Source of the DNA: DASWVC01 sp036401335
GTDB lineage: Bacteria; Verrucomicrobiota; Verrucomicrobiia; Chthoniobacterales; JAFAMB01
Length of the DNA: 10,132 nt
Assembly (NCBI GenBank): GCA_036401335.1
Contig: DASWVC010000272.1
Location: forward strand, 1-10,132
Direction of reading: 5' to 3'
Under the pieces are notes generated by a model. It did not search any database. It was not told where the DNA came from and saw only the letters and a program-made list of their open reading frames with translations. The stretch's first letter is position 1. Every line of letters begins with the position of its first letter. Positions 1 through 5,479 of the stretch are shown piece by piece. The position numbers were made by a program, and so were the translations under genes.

Positions 1-71
1 CGCAGGTTAGTTGGCAGCCCATCCACAAACGTGGCCCGAACGGTTGAACATTCCTCAGGCGAAAGAAGGAT

Positions 72-217
72 TTATTCCGGCAGGCCTTTGCCGGTGGTTG
101 TGAGCGTCAGTTTCCCATGCTTAACGCCCCGGGCAGCGATCAGCTCAGAGAAACGCCAAAACGCGCCACCTGCTCCTTGTCCACGCTAAAAGGATTAAGC
201 GGTGGGTGCGGTGACCG
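72..217 (-). pseudogene. Possible decayed coding remnant, two frames
   Basis: Two minus-strand frames overlap around 140-145 and read like one short protein interrupted by a single-base shift. The upstream frame (217 down to a TGA at 142-140) includes VDKEQVARFGVSLS. The downstream frame (185 down to a TAA at 74-72) includes SELIAARGVKHGKLTLTTTG. Codon third positions in both parts are mostly G or C, as in the real genes nearby. I do not recognise the family and there is no start codon with a ribosome binding site. It may be the tail of a broken gene or chance open frame in GC-rich DNA; chance is a serious alternative. Confidence 0.2.
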
Positions 218-257
218 TCAACTGCCTCTGTTGCCTGAAGACAGTCTGCGGCAGTCC

Positions 258-359
258 GGTAGGGCGGCGAGTCCGGGCAACCCCCCCGGCCCGGCGGGTG
301 CGACGGGGTCTGCTTTGCCACCCCGATACCCCGGCGGCGAAGGGACTCGCCGCCCTACC
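258..359. repeat. 102-bp element with perfect 17-bp inverted ends
   Basis: GGTAGGGCGGCGAGTCC at 258-274 is matched exactly by its reverse complement GGACTCGCCGCCCTACC at 343-359, with 68 nt between. The interior contains a further 6-bp stem, CGGGGT at 304-309 pairing with ACCCCG at 320-325, and runs of C and G. The whole could fold into a branched hairpin, or could be a miniature palindromic repeat of the REP or MITE kind. No transposase is nearby and no target-site duplication is evident. Whether it is repeated elsewhere in the genome cannot be seen from this window. The inverted repeat itself is certain; its nature is inferred. Confidence 0.75.
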
Positions 360-380
360 AGACCTACCAGACCTACCGGG
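354..380. repeat. 9-nt tandem repeat, three copies
   Basis: CCTACCAGA occurs at 354-362 and 363-371, followed by a diverged third copy CCTACCGGG at 372-380. The first copy overlaps the right arm of the inverted repeat at 343-359, so the array looks like an outgrowth of that arm, possibly by replication slippage. No coding function is suggested. Confidence 0.6.
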
Positions 381-475
381 CCGCCGGTCAGGCCCACACG
401 CCGAGACGAGGGCTCCTTTTGCGCCCCAACGGCCCTTAATGCAGTGCCATTGCCCCGACACTCACACCCCTCCTT

Positions 476-712
476 CTACGCCTGTGACCCGCGAACCCGC
501 CGGCGAAGGGCGAGCATCCCCAACAAGCTGACGCCACCAACGGCGAAAAACGAACCCATGGAAGGTTGGGGCGCCGTCAGGGAAGCCACTTGCACGGAGC
601 GGACACCTTGCACCGGCGCGGTATGAGCCGCCGCCATCGTTCCACCGAGGGCGAGCAGCACCAGAAAGGCTTTCCGTGAACCGCGAAACTGTTTCGTTAA
701 GGTCGTCTTCAC
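476..712 (-). CDS. Small exported protein with C-terminal membrane anchor
   Basis: A 78-residue hypothetical protein with a GTG start. The N-terminus looks like a signal peptide: a basic stretch (residues 1-14, with K and R), a hydrophobic core FLVLLALGG and an Ala-rich region AAAH around residues 27-30 suitable for signal peptidase cleavage. A short linker follows, then a second hydrophobic segment (about residues 54-68, FFAVGGVSLLGMLAL) and an Arg cluster RRRVR near the end. A terminal helix followed by Arg is the layout of C-terminal sorting tails of the PEP-CTERM type, but no PEP or VPDSG-like motif precedes the helix. The function is unknown. The start is supported by the signal peptide rather than by a good ribosome binding site. 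It is transcribed divergently from cysS. It could be a remnant of a larger surface protein reduced to its export and anchor parts. Confidence 0.5.
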   Translation of the reverse strand: MKTTLTKQFRGSRKAFLVLLALGGTMAAAHTAPVQGVRSVQVASLTAPQPSMGSFFAVGGVSLLGMLALRRRVRGSQA

Positions 713-794
713 ACCTATCTCGGACGGACGGCCCGCTCGGATGGTGACCTCCGGCCTAGAGCGAGCTTCTCAGGAGAGCTAGGTTTGTCTTAAG

Positions 795-802
795 TTTATA
801 AA
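795..802. promoter_or_regulatory. AT-rich candidate promoter core between divergent genes
   Basis: The 197-nt spacer between the small minus-strand gene and cysS is GC-rich except for an AT-rich patch around 782-808. TTTATAAA at 795-802 is self-complementary and gives a TATAAA-like -10 element on both strands. I see no clear -35 box at the usual spacing on either strand, so this is a weak call. Nearby are a 7-nt direct repeat ACGCTTC (about 819-825 and 831-837) and a 6-bp hairpin, AGCGCA at 838-843 pairing with TGCGCT at 850-855. Confidence 0.25.
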
Positions 803-909
803 AAACCAAGTGCATCAAACGCTTCGACCGACGCTTCAGCGCAAATAAATGCGCTCATCATTGCCCGTTGCTCAGCGGACCTTGATCATCGATCATCCGT
901 CACCGCTCC

Positions 910-2313
910 ATGGCGATCCAGTTTTACAATACCTATTCGCGCGAACTCGAACCGTTCGTGCCCCTCGACCCCACCGGGAAAGGTGTGAAAATTTACACCT
1001 GCGGACCGACGGTTTATTCGTTTGCCCACATCGGCAACCTTCGCTCCTTTTTATTTGAGGACCTGCTGCAGCGCCATCTGGAGGCACGTGGGTACCAGGT
1101 TCAACGGGTGATGAACCTCACCGACGTCGACGACAAAACCATTCGCGATAGCCGGGCCGCCAAGCTGCCCCTGCAAGAGTTCACCCAACAATTCGTCCGC
1201 GCCTTTTTCAGTGACTGTGAGGCGCTGCGGATCAAGCGCGCCGATGCGTACCCGGCTGCCACTGAGCCGGCAAACATCCAACGCATGGTTGAGATGATCG
1301 ACCTCCTCTTGCGCAAAGACATCGCCTACCAAGCCGAGGACGGCTCCGTCTACTTCCGCATAAACCGCTTCCCCGATTACGGCAAACTTGCCCACCTTAA
1401 CCTTGATGAACTGCGCCCTTCCGGGCGCATCCAGGCTGACGATTACGAGAAGGAGTCGGTTGGTGATTTTGCACTCTGGAAAGCCTGGGATGAAAAAGAC
1501 GGCAGCGTGGGTTGGGACACCCCGTGGGGCCGCGGCCGCCCGGGTTGGCACATCGAGTGCAGCGCCATGGCGATGCGCCTGTTGGGCGAGGAAATCGACA
1601 TCCATTGCGGTGGCGTCGACAACATTTTTCCGCACCACGAGGCCGAGATCGCGCAATCCGAATCCTGCACCGGGCATAAGTTTGTGCGGTACTGGCTTCA
1701 TGGCGCGCACCTGCTGGTGGATGGACAGAAGATGTCCAAGTCGCTTGGCAACTTTTACACGCTGCGGGACTTGCTGGACCAGGGCTACACCGGGCGCCAG
1801 GTGCGGTACGCGCTCCTGCGGGTGAACTACCGGCTGCCGCTTAACTTTACGCAGGATAACCTGATTGAAGCCCGCCAGTCCCTGCTCCGCATTGACGAGT
1901 GGCTTCAGCGCCTTCGCGATCTGGCGGGTTCGGTGGCAGCGGACTCCGAGTACGCACAGGATTTGGCCGAACGTTTTCTCCAGGCCCTGGATGACGACCT
2001 GAACATCTCGGCCGCCTTGGCGGAAGTGTTCGAGGAGGTTCGTACCACCAACCGCTCCCTCGATGCCCGCGGAATCGCGCCGGGCGAAGCCGCCGCCCTT
2101 TTGCGGGAGTGGGACCGCATCAACCAGGTTTTGCAGGTTCAGGATGACGACGTGCAAATTCCGGCAGAGGTCCGGGGGTTGCTGGAGATTCGTGCCCGCG
2201 CCCGACACGAGAAGAACTGGCGGGAAAGCGATGCGTTGCGCGACCGGATCGGCAGCCTGGGTTGGATGGTAAAGGACACCAAGGAAGGTCAGAAGGTTGC
2301 GCGTCAAGGGTAA
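910..2313 (+). CDS. cysS: Cysteinyl-tRNA synthetase
   Basis: A class I aminoacyl-tRNA synthetase of 467 residues that charges tRNA-Cys with cysteine in the cytoplasm; the length is close to the E. coli enzyme (461). The HIGH-type motif is HIGN at residues 40-43 and KMSKS is at 274-278. The expected zinc ligands are present: C31 in TCGPTVY, C217 in HIECSAM, and H242 and E246 in PHHEAEIAQS. The C-terminal part carries the family's helical region, with an ARARHEKNW segment and a DALRDRI motif. The ATG at 910 gives the usual N-terminus before the catalytic fold, although no strong Shine-Dalgarno sequence precedes it. A plus-strand beta-helix protein gene follows after 66 nt. No frameshift or missing motif is seen. 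Confidence 0.97.
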   Translation: MAIQFYNTYSRELEPFVPLDPTGKGVKIYTCGPTVYSFAHIGNLRSFLFEDLLQRHLEARGYQVQRVMNLTDVDDKTIRDSRAAKLPLQEFTQQFVRAFFSDCEALRIKRADAYPAATEPANIQRMVEMIDLLLRKDIAYQAEDGSVYFRINRFPDYGKLAHLNLDELRPSGRIQADDYEKESVGDFALWKAWDEKDGSVGWDTPWGRGRPGWHIECSAMAMRLLGEEIDIHCGGVDNIFPHHEAEIAQSESCTGHKFVRYWLHGAHLLVDGQKMSKSLGNFYTLRDLLDQGYTGRQVRYALLRVNYRLPLNFTQDNLIEARQSLLRIDEWLQRLRDLAGSVAADSEYAQDLAERFLQALDDDLNISAALAEVFEEVRTTNRSLDARGIAPGEAAALLREWDRINQVLQVQDDDVQIPAEVRGLLEIRARARHEKNWRESDALRDRIGSLGWMVKDTKEGQKVARQG

Positions 2314-2379
2314 GGCCGTCACCGTTGCGCGCCTTTGCAACGCGTGACTCGCGTGCCCTTACCCGTTAAAGTGGGCGGC

Positions 2380-3054
2380 ATGTTCTCCGTTTCAGATTAC
2401 CTCGACCTGAACCACACGGAACACCGAACGCTTTTTGAACACAGCGCCCAGCTTTGGGACGCTCTGAAACAGATCAGCAGTTACCTTCAGTTTCGGCTGA
2501 AACCGGCGGCCTACGGCCAGTTGCTGGGCCGTCCCTACATTGGTCCAGCCGTTTACATCGGGCATGGCACCGTTGTGGAGAACGGCGCGACGATTAAAGG
2601 GCCGGCATGGATCGGCAACCATTGCCAGGTTCGCAGCGGTTGTTACATCCGGGAGAACGTCATCGTTGGCGACCACGCCGTGTTGGGAAACTCGTGCGAG
2701 TTCAAAAACTGCATTTTGTTCAATGACGCCGAGGTGCCTCACTTCAGCTACGTCGGCGATTCCATCCTGGGTTACAAGGCACACCTGGGTGCCGGCGTGG
2801 TTCTGTCCAACGTGCGCCTGGATCGCGGCGAGATCACGGTCCGCGCCGGCGCCGACTCCATCGCAACGGGATTGCGCAAATTCGGAGCGGTTATCGGCGA
2901 CCGGGCCGAAATTGGTTGCAACGCCGTGCTGAACCCGGGATCGATCATTGGACGAGGCAGCCTGGTTTACCCCCTGGCTAACTTTTCCGGCGTGCTTCCG
3001 CCCAACACCATCCTGAAGCAGCGCCAGGACTTGCAGCAGGTGCCCCGGCGCTGA
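2380..3054 (+). CDS. Left-handed beta-helix acetyltransferase, GlmU C-terminal-like
   Basis: A 224-residue protein with an N-terminal helical segment (about 1-50) and hexapeptide repeats of a left-handed beta-helix from about residue 52 to 200. It resembles the acetyltransferase half of GlmU and the archaeal ST0452-type sugar-phosphate acetyltransferases. The match includes PHFSYVGDS at 120-128, whose H121 corresponds to the catalytic His of GlmU, then GAG at 137-139 and RKFGAVIGD at 166-174. The uridyltransferase domain is absent. The likely role is acetylation of glucosamine-1-phosphate or a related sugar phosphate on the way to UDP-GlcNAc; the exact substrate is inferred. I chose the ATG at 2380; a TTG at 2335 in the same frame would add 15 unlikely residues. 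The gene lies 66 nt after cysS and converges with ispF, with 11 nt between stop codons and no evident terminator. Confidence 0.85.
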   Translation: MFSVSDYLDLNHTEHRTLFEHSAQLWDALKQISSYLQFRLKPAAYGQLLGRPYIGPAVYIGHGTVVENGATIKGPAWIGNHCQVRSGCYIRENVIVGDHAVLGNSCEFKNCILFNDAEVPHFSYVGDSILGYKAHLGAGVVLSNVRLDRGEITVRAGADSIATGLRKFGAVIGDRAEIGCNAVLNPGSIIGRGSLVYPLANFSGVLPPNTILKQRQDLQQVPRR

Positions 3055-3065
3055 AAGCCGCTAGC

Positions 3066-3578
3066 TCAAGCCAACGCGCGCGGCGCTTCGACGGGAACGT
3101 TTGGTTCGATTCGTTCCAGGCAGGCGACCGCAAAGGCAGCGATGCCTTCGCCATGGCCGATCGCGCCGAGCCCTTCATTAGTCGTTGCCTTGATGCCGAT
3201 CGTTCCCAACGGGAGGAACAATGTTTCCGCCAGGCGGGCGCGCATGCCTGCAAGGTGCGGCCCGATCTTGGGTTCTTCCGCCACAATCGTGCTGTCGATG
3301 TTGACGATAGCCAATCGTTTCGCGGTGAGGATGGCTTGAACCCGGCGAAGAATCTCCAGGCTGTCCATTCCTCGCAGGGCGGGATCCGTATTGGGAAAAT
3401 GATGCCCGATGTCGCGCTCGCCCGCTGCTCCCAACAGGGCATCTGCGATGGCGTGACTCAGGACGTCGGCATCCGAATGCCCGTCCAAACCGAGGGAGTG
3501 GGGGATCTCCACTCCTCCCAGGACCAGGCGTCTTCCCGGCACGAGCCGATGGATGTCGTAGCCAATGCCCACGCGCAT
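3066..3578 (-). CDS. ispF: 2-C-methyl-D-erythritol 2,4-cyclodiphosphate synthase
   Basis: A 170-residue enzyme of the MEP isoprenoid pathway. It converts 4-diphosphocytidyl-2-C-methylerythritol 2-phosphate to the cyclodiphosphate with release of CMP, as a metal-dependent homotrimer. The zinc ligands D8, H10 (YDIHRL) and H42 (DGHSDADVLSH) are visible. So are the DIGHHFP segment at 56-62, KATTNEGLG at 130-138 and GEGIAA at 143-148. The length is close to the usual 155-170, with a short extra C-terminal tail after LERI. The start at 3578 is set by a GGAGGT Shine-Dalgarno at 3587-3592 and by the MRVGIGYD N-terminus. The suhB stop lies 1 nt upstream, so the two genes are probably cotranscribed and translationally coupled. 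ispD is not in the window. Confidence 0.97.
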   Translation of the reverse strand: MRVGIGYDIHRLVPGRRLVLGGVEIPHSLGLDGHSDADVLSHAIADALLGAAGERDIGHHFPNTDPALRGMDSLEILRRVQAILTAKRLAIVNIDSTIVAEEPKIGPHLAGMRARLAETLFLPLGTIGIKATTNEGLGAIGHGEGIAAFAVACLERIEPNVPVEAPRALA

Positions 3579-3579
3579 G

Positions 3580-4332
3580 TTAAGCCACCTCCGGAAGCGT
3601 GATTTTTCCGTTCGTGGCAATCACCGCGATTTTGCCTTCCACAATCTTGCTCGGCTCCACGTCAACCTTGCCGCCGGCCTGTTCCACCAGCACGACCCCT
3701 GCCGCGATGTCCCACCAGTTCACGCTTTGCTCGAGGTACGCGTCGAAGCGTCCGCACGCCACATAAGCGAGGTCCAGGGCGGCACTGCCCATCATCCGGC
3801 ATTTACGTGCATGCCGGATCATTGTCTGGAGCGTCTGCATTCCCGCGGCGATGCCGGGACCTGTCTTGGAGAACCCGACGGAGACGACTGAGGTCTTCAG
3901 ATCCCGTCGGTCACTCACTCTTACCGCGACGCCGTTGAGCAACGTTTCCGTTTCCCGGCTGGCTTGCCAGAGTTCGTCACGGACCGGATCGTAAATCACC
4001 CCGACCAGAAGTTGATCATGGCGGCGTAACGCGATCGAGATGCAGAAATGGGGGATGCCGTAAAAAAAATTTACGGTGCCGTCGATTGGATCGACGACCC
4101 ACTCGTAATCGCTCTCTGAGCGGTGCGCGGCACCTTCTTCACCCAGGACCGAATGGGTGGGGAAACGGTCCTGCAGCGATTGGGTGATCATTTCCTGCGA
4201 GCGTTCATCCAGTTCGAGTTTGATGTCATGCGCCTCTTCCACGTTGACCACCAGTTGTTTCCCGAAATGTTCACCCAACAGGCTGCCGGCCTGGCGGGCA
4301 GCATCCGTGGCGGCTTTGAGAAATTCATTCAT
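3580..4332 (-). CDS. suhB: Inositol monophosphatase family protein
   Basis: A 250-residue Mg-dependent phosphatase of the inositol monophosphatase family. The family signatures are intact: GEE at 64-66, DPIDGTVNF at 81-89 (metal-binding aspartates) and WDIAAG at 207-212, followed by EQAGGKV. The best-known members dephosphorylate inositol-1-phosphate. Relatives act on fructose-1,6-bisphosphate, PAP or histidinol phosphate, so the exact substrate is open; SuhB-like inositol monophosphatase is the closest by overall form. I chose the ATG at 4332, giving the usual MNEFLKAATDAA start; a TTG at 4413 in frame would add 27 residues unlike the family. It precedes ispF by 1 nt, and its 3' end carries the ispF ribosome binding site. 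Confidence 0.9.
   Translation of the reverse strand: MNEFLKAATDAARQAGSLLGEHFGKQLVVNVEEAHDIKLELDERSQEMITQSLQDRFPTHSVLGEEGAAHRSESDYEWVVDPIDGTVNFFYGIPHFCISIALRRHDQLLVGVIYDPVRDELWQASRETETLLNGVAVRVSDRRDLKTSVVSVGFSKTGPGIAAGMQTLQTMIRHARKCRMMGSAALDLAYVACGRFDAYLEQSVNWWDIAAGVVLVEQAGGKVDVEPSKIVEGKIAVIATNGKITLPEVA
3587..3592 (-). promoter_or_regulatory. ispF: Shine-Dalgarno of ispF inside suhB
   Basis: GGAGGT on the minus strand lies about 8 nt before the ispF ATG at 3578 and within the last codons of suhB. It is the best ribosome binding site among the minus-strand genes here. It decides the ispF start against longer in-frame alternatives and supports coupling of the two genes. Confidence 0.75.
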
Positions 4333-4545
4333 GCGTCCGTATGCATAGCCCGAGATCGCCGGGAAGAAAGCGCGGACCGGCAATATCACCCGGCACGGCG
4401 GACGTGCCTTCAAACGAAAAGCGCATGCAGAAATGGAAAAGCGGGAAGGCAGCGACCGCCGCCAGGGTTTGCCACGAATAGCGGTTGAAGGGGTAACCCC
4501 AACACCGCGGTTGCCGCGTTAGTTAAACGTTGTTGCATTTTTCAG

Positions 4546-4574
4546 TTGACGAGCGAAAGTTAGTTGGTTAGTCA
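4546..4574 (+). promoter_or_regulatory. Candidate promoter of the H1-like gene
   Basis: TTGACG at 4546-4551 matches a -35 box in five of six positions. The hexamer 17 nt further on, TAGTCA at 4569-4574, is a poor -10. The surrounding sequence is less GC-rich than its neighbours. The position, about 60 nt before the start codon, is reasonable. Weak call based on sequence alone. Confidence 0.25.
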
Positions 4575-4616
4575 CCGAATTGATAACGAGTGTTTACTCT
4601 CCGCTACTGCGGATCG

Positions 4617-4625
4617 AAAGGGGGG
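4617..4625 (+). promoter_or_regulatory. Strong purine-rich ribosome binding site
   Basis: AAAGGGGGG ends 7 nt before the ATG at 4633. It is one of the few clear Shine-Dalgarno-type sequences in the window, which suggests high translation of the H1-like protein, as expected for an abundant nucleoid protein. Confidence 0.65.
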
Positions 4626-4632
4626 ATAACTG

Positions 4633-4812
4633 ATGCCCACGAAAAAAGCCCCGGCTAAAAAGACCGCGGCAGCTCCGACAAAAAAAACAACCGCGCCTTC
4701 GACGGTAAAGAAAGCTCCGGCAAAGAAGGTTGCTAAAAAAGCTGCTGCACCAGCATCGACGACGGCTGCCAAGAAAAAGCCCGCCGCGACGAAAAAGCCC
4801 GCTGCGAAATAA
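4633..4812 (+). CDS. Histone H1-like Lys/Ala/Pro-rich protein
   Basis: A 59-residue protein of extreme composition: almost entirely Lys, Ala, Pro and Thr with a few Ser and Val, and no acidic or aromatic residue. It begins MPTKKAPAKKTAAAPTKK and contains repeated AKK, KKAPAKK and KKP units, ending KKPAAK. This is the signature of eukaryotic H1 C-terminal tails and of bacterial H1-like proteins such as HctB-type nucleoid proteins. It is expected to bind DNA non-specifically in the nucleoid and may be tuned by lysine modification. The start is supported by an AAAGGGGGG Shine-Dalgarno at 4617-4625. The gene is monocistronic and closed by a strong terminator at 4833-4867. Its A-rich Lys codons stand out from the GC-rich neighbours, but that follows from the amino-acid content and is not by itself a sign of transfer. 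Its small size makes it easy to miss. Confidence 0.85.
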   Translation: MPTKKAPAKKTAAAPTKKTTAPSTVKKAPAKKVAKKAAAPASTTAAKKKPAATKKPAAK

Positions 4813-4832
4813 GTTGTTCCTGCGAACAGCTC

Positions 4833-4867
4833 GAATAGGAGGAGAATTTTTCTCCTCCTATTCTTTT
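4833..4867 (+). terminator. Intrinsic terminator of the H1-like gene
   Basis: A perfect 14-bp stem, GAATAGGAGGAGAA at 4833-4846 pairing with TTCTCCTCCTATTC at 4850-4863, with a 3-nt loop and TTTT at 4864-4867. The T-run follows on the plus strand only, so termination is expected for the H1-like transcript. The right arm contains the end of the convergent coaC: its stop codon is at 4858-4860 and its last sense codon at 4861-4863. The minus-strand coaC transcript would carry the same hairpin but without a U-tract, where it may protect the mRNA 3' end. Confidence 0.85.
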
Positions 4868-5415
4868 GGTGCCGGTTCTTTGATCCGTGGCACTTTCCTC
4901 ATCACCTCGGTGACGATTTCATCGACGGGCCAGAGTCGGCCGATCCCTTCGTAGCCACAGGCCAACAAGCCCTCTTCAGGTCCAATGAATTCGGCCCCCC
5001 GGCTTCTCAGGGTATCGACATTGTTCTGCGTGGCCGGATGCAGCCACATTTTGCCGTTCATGGCCGGGGCGATCACCAGCGGCGCTTTCGAAGCCAGTGC
5101 AATGGAGGTGAGCGCGTCATCGGCAAACCCGTGGGCCAGCTTTGCAATCACGTCCGCCGTTGCGGGTGCGATCAGCAGGAGTTGCGCATTGTCAGCCAGT
5201 TCAATGTGTCCGGGATGCCAGTCCGCTTTTTCATCAAAGACGTCGGTCGTCACCGGATGGCGCGAGAGCGTCTGCAGCGTTAAGGGCGTGATGAAATGCA
5301 GGGCGCCTTTCGTCATGACCACGTGAACGGTGCACCCTTGCCTGGTCAGTTTGCTGGCGAGGTCAGCAGCCTTGTAAGCCGCGATCGAAGCGGTCACGCC
5401 GAGGACAATGTTCAT
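4858..5415 (-). CDS. coaC: Phosphopantothenoylcysteine decarboxylase, stand-alone CoaC
   Basis: A 185-residue flavoprotein of the HFCD family that decarboxylates 4'-phosphopantothenoylcysteine to 4'-phosphopantetheine in coenzyme A synthesis, using FMN. Visible features are the N-terminal Rossmann-like start MNIVLGVTASIAAYKA and the catalytic His at H70 (HIEL). The flavin/substrate segment APATADVIAKLAHG follows at 83-96, then PAMNGKMW at 117-124 and the ACGYEG substrate clamp at 152-157 with C153. The CoaB (synthetase) domain normally fused behind it is absent, and the protein ends naturally with a stop inside the H1-gene terminator. I chose the ATG at 5415; a TTG at 5451 in frame would add 12 unlikely residues. 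It lies 64 nt downstream of yicC. CoaB must be encoded elsewhere or replaced. Confidence 0.9.
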   Translation of the reverse strand: MNIVLGVTASIAAYKAADLASKLTRQGCTVHVVMTKGALHFITPLTLQTLSRHPVTTDVFDEKADWHPGHIELADNAQLLLIAPATADVIAKLAHGFADDALTSIALASKAPLVIAPAMNGKMWLHPATQNNVDTLRSRGAEFIGPEEGLLACGYEGIGRLWPVDEIVTEVMRKVPRIKEPAPKE

Positions 5416-5479
5416 GCGAATGAACCTGGACGAGGGCGCCTGCGGGAGCAACGGCCGGGAGCATTACGGCGGCTAATCT

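Larger units (their letters stand above)
1..475. other. Region without a convincing gene
   Basis: No reading frame here looks like a conserved protein. The longer plus-strand frames are proline/arginine-rich, low-complexity and run straight through the inverted-repeat element at 258-359, so I do not call them. The stretch holds a possible decayed coding remnant on the minus strand (72-217), a small hairpin with arms CCGGCA at 77-82 and TGCCGG at 89-94, the 17-bp inverted-repeat element (258-359) and a short 9-nt tandem repeat (354-380). It most likely represents accessory or intergenic DNA downstream of the small minus-strand gene at 476-712. Confidence 0.6.
4333..4632. other. Spacer between divergent suhB and H1-like gene
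   Basis: A 300-nt stretch without a credible gene; plus-strand open frames reaching into it are antisense to suhB. It holds two small hairpins side by side, the palindrome GGGGTAACCCC at 4490-4500 and CGCGG/CCGCG at 4506-4510 and 4514-4518. An AT-richer stretch from about 4520 to 4600 probably carries the promoter of the H1-like gene. GCCACGAAT at 4471-4479 also occurs in the repeat array upstream of carB (9852-9860), but as a single copy this may be chance. Confidence 0.6.

Noticed and set aside
77..94. Intrinsic terminator of a minus-strand gene
   Set aside because: The hairpin has only a 6-bp stem and no T-run on either strand.
117..626. 169-codon plus-strand frame near the left end
   Set aside because: Pro/Arg/Thr-rich, runs through the inverted-repeat element and the tandem repeat, and overlaps the minus-strand signal-peptide protein, which has better protein-like features.
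1051..2340. 429-codon open frame on the minus strand opposite cysS
   Set aside because: It is fully antisense to an intact cysS with all its motifs; long antisense frames are common in GC-rich genes and the protein has no recognisable domain.
2323..2342. Hairpin after cysS as terminator
   Set aside because: CGTTGC/GCAACG gives a 6-bp stem without a T-run, and the next gene follows on the same strand.
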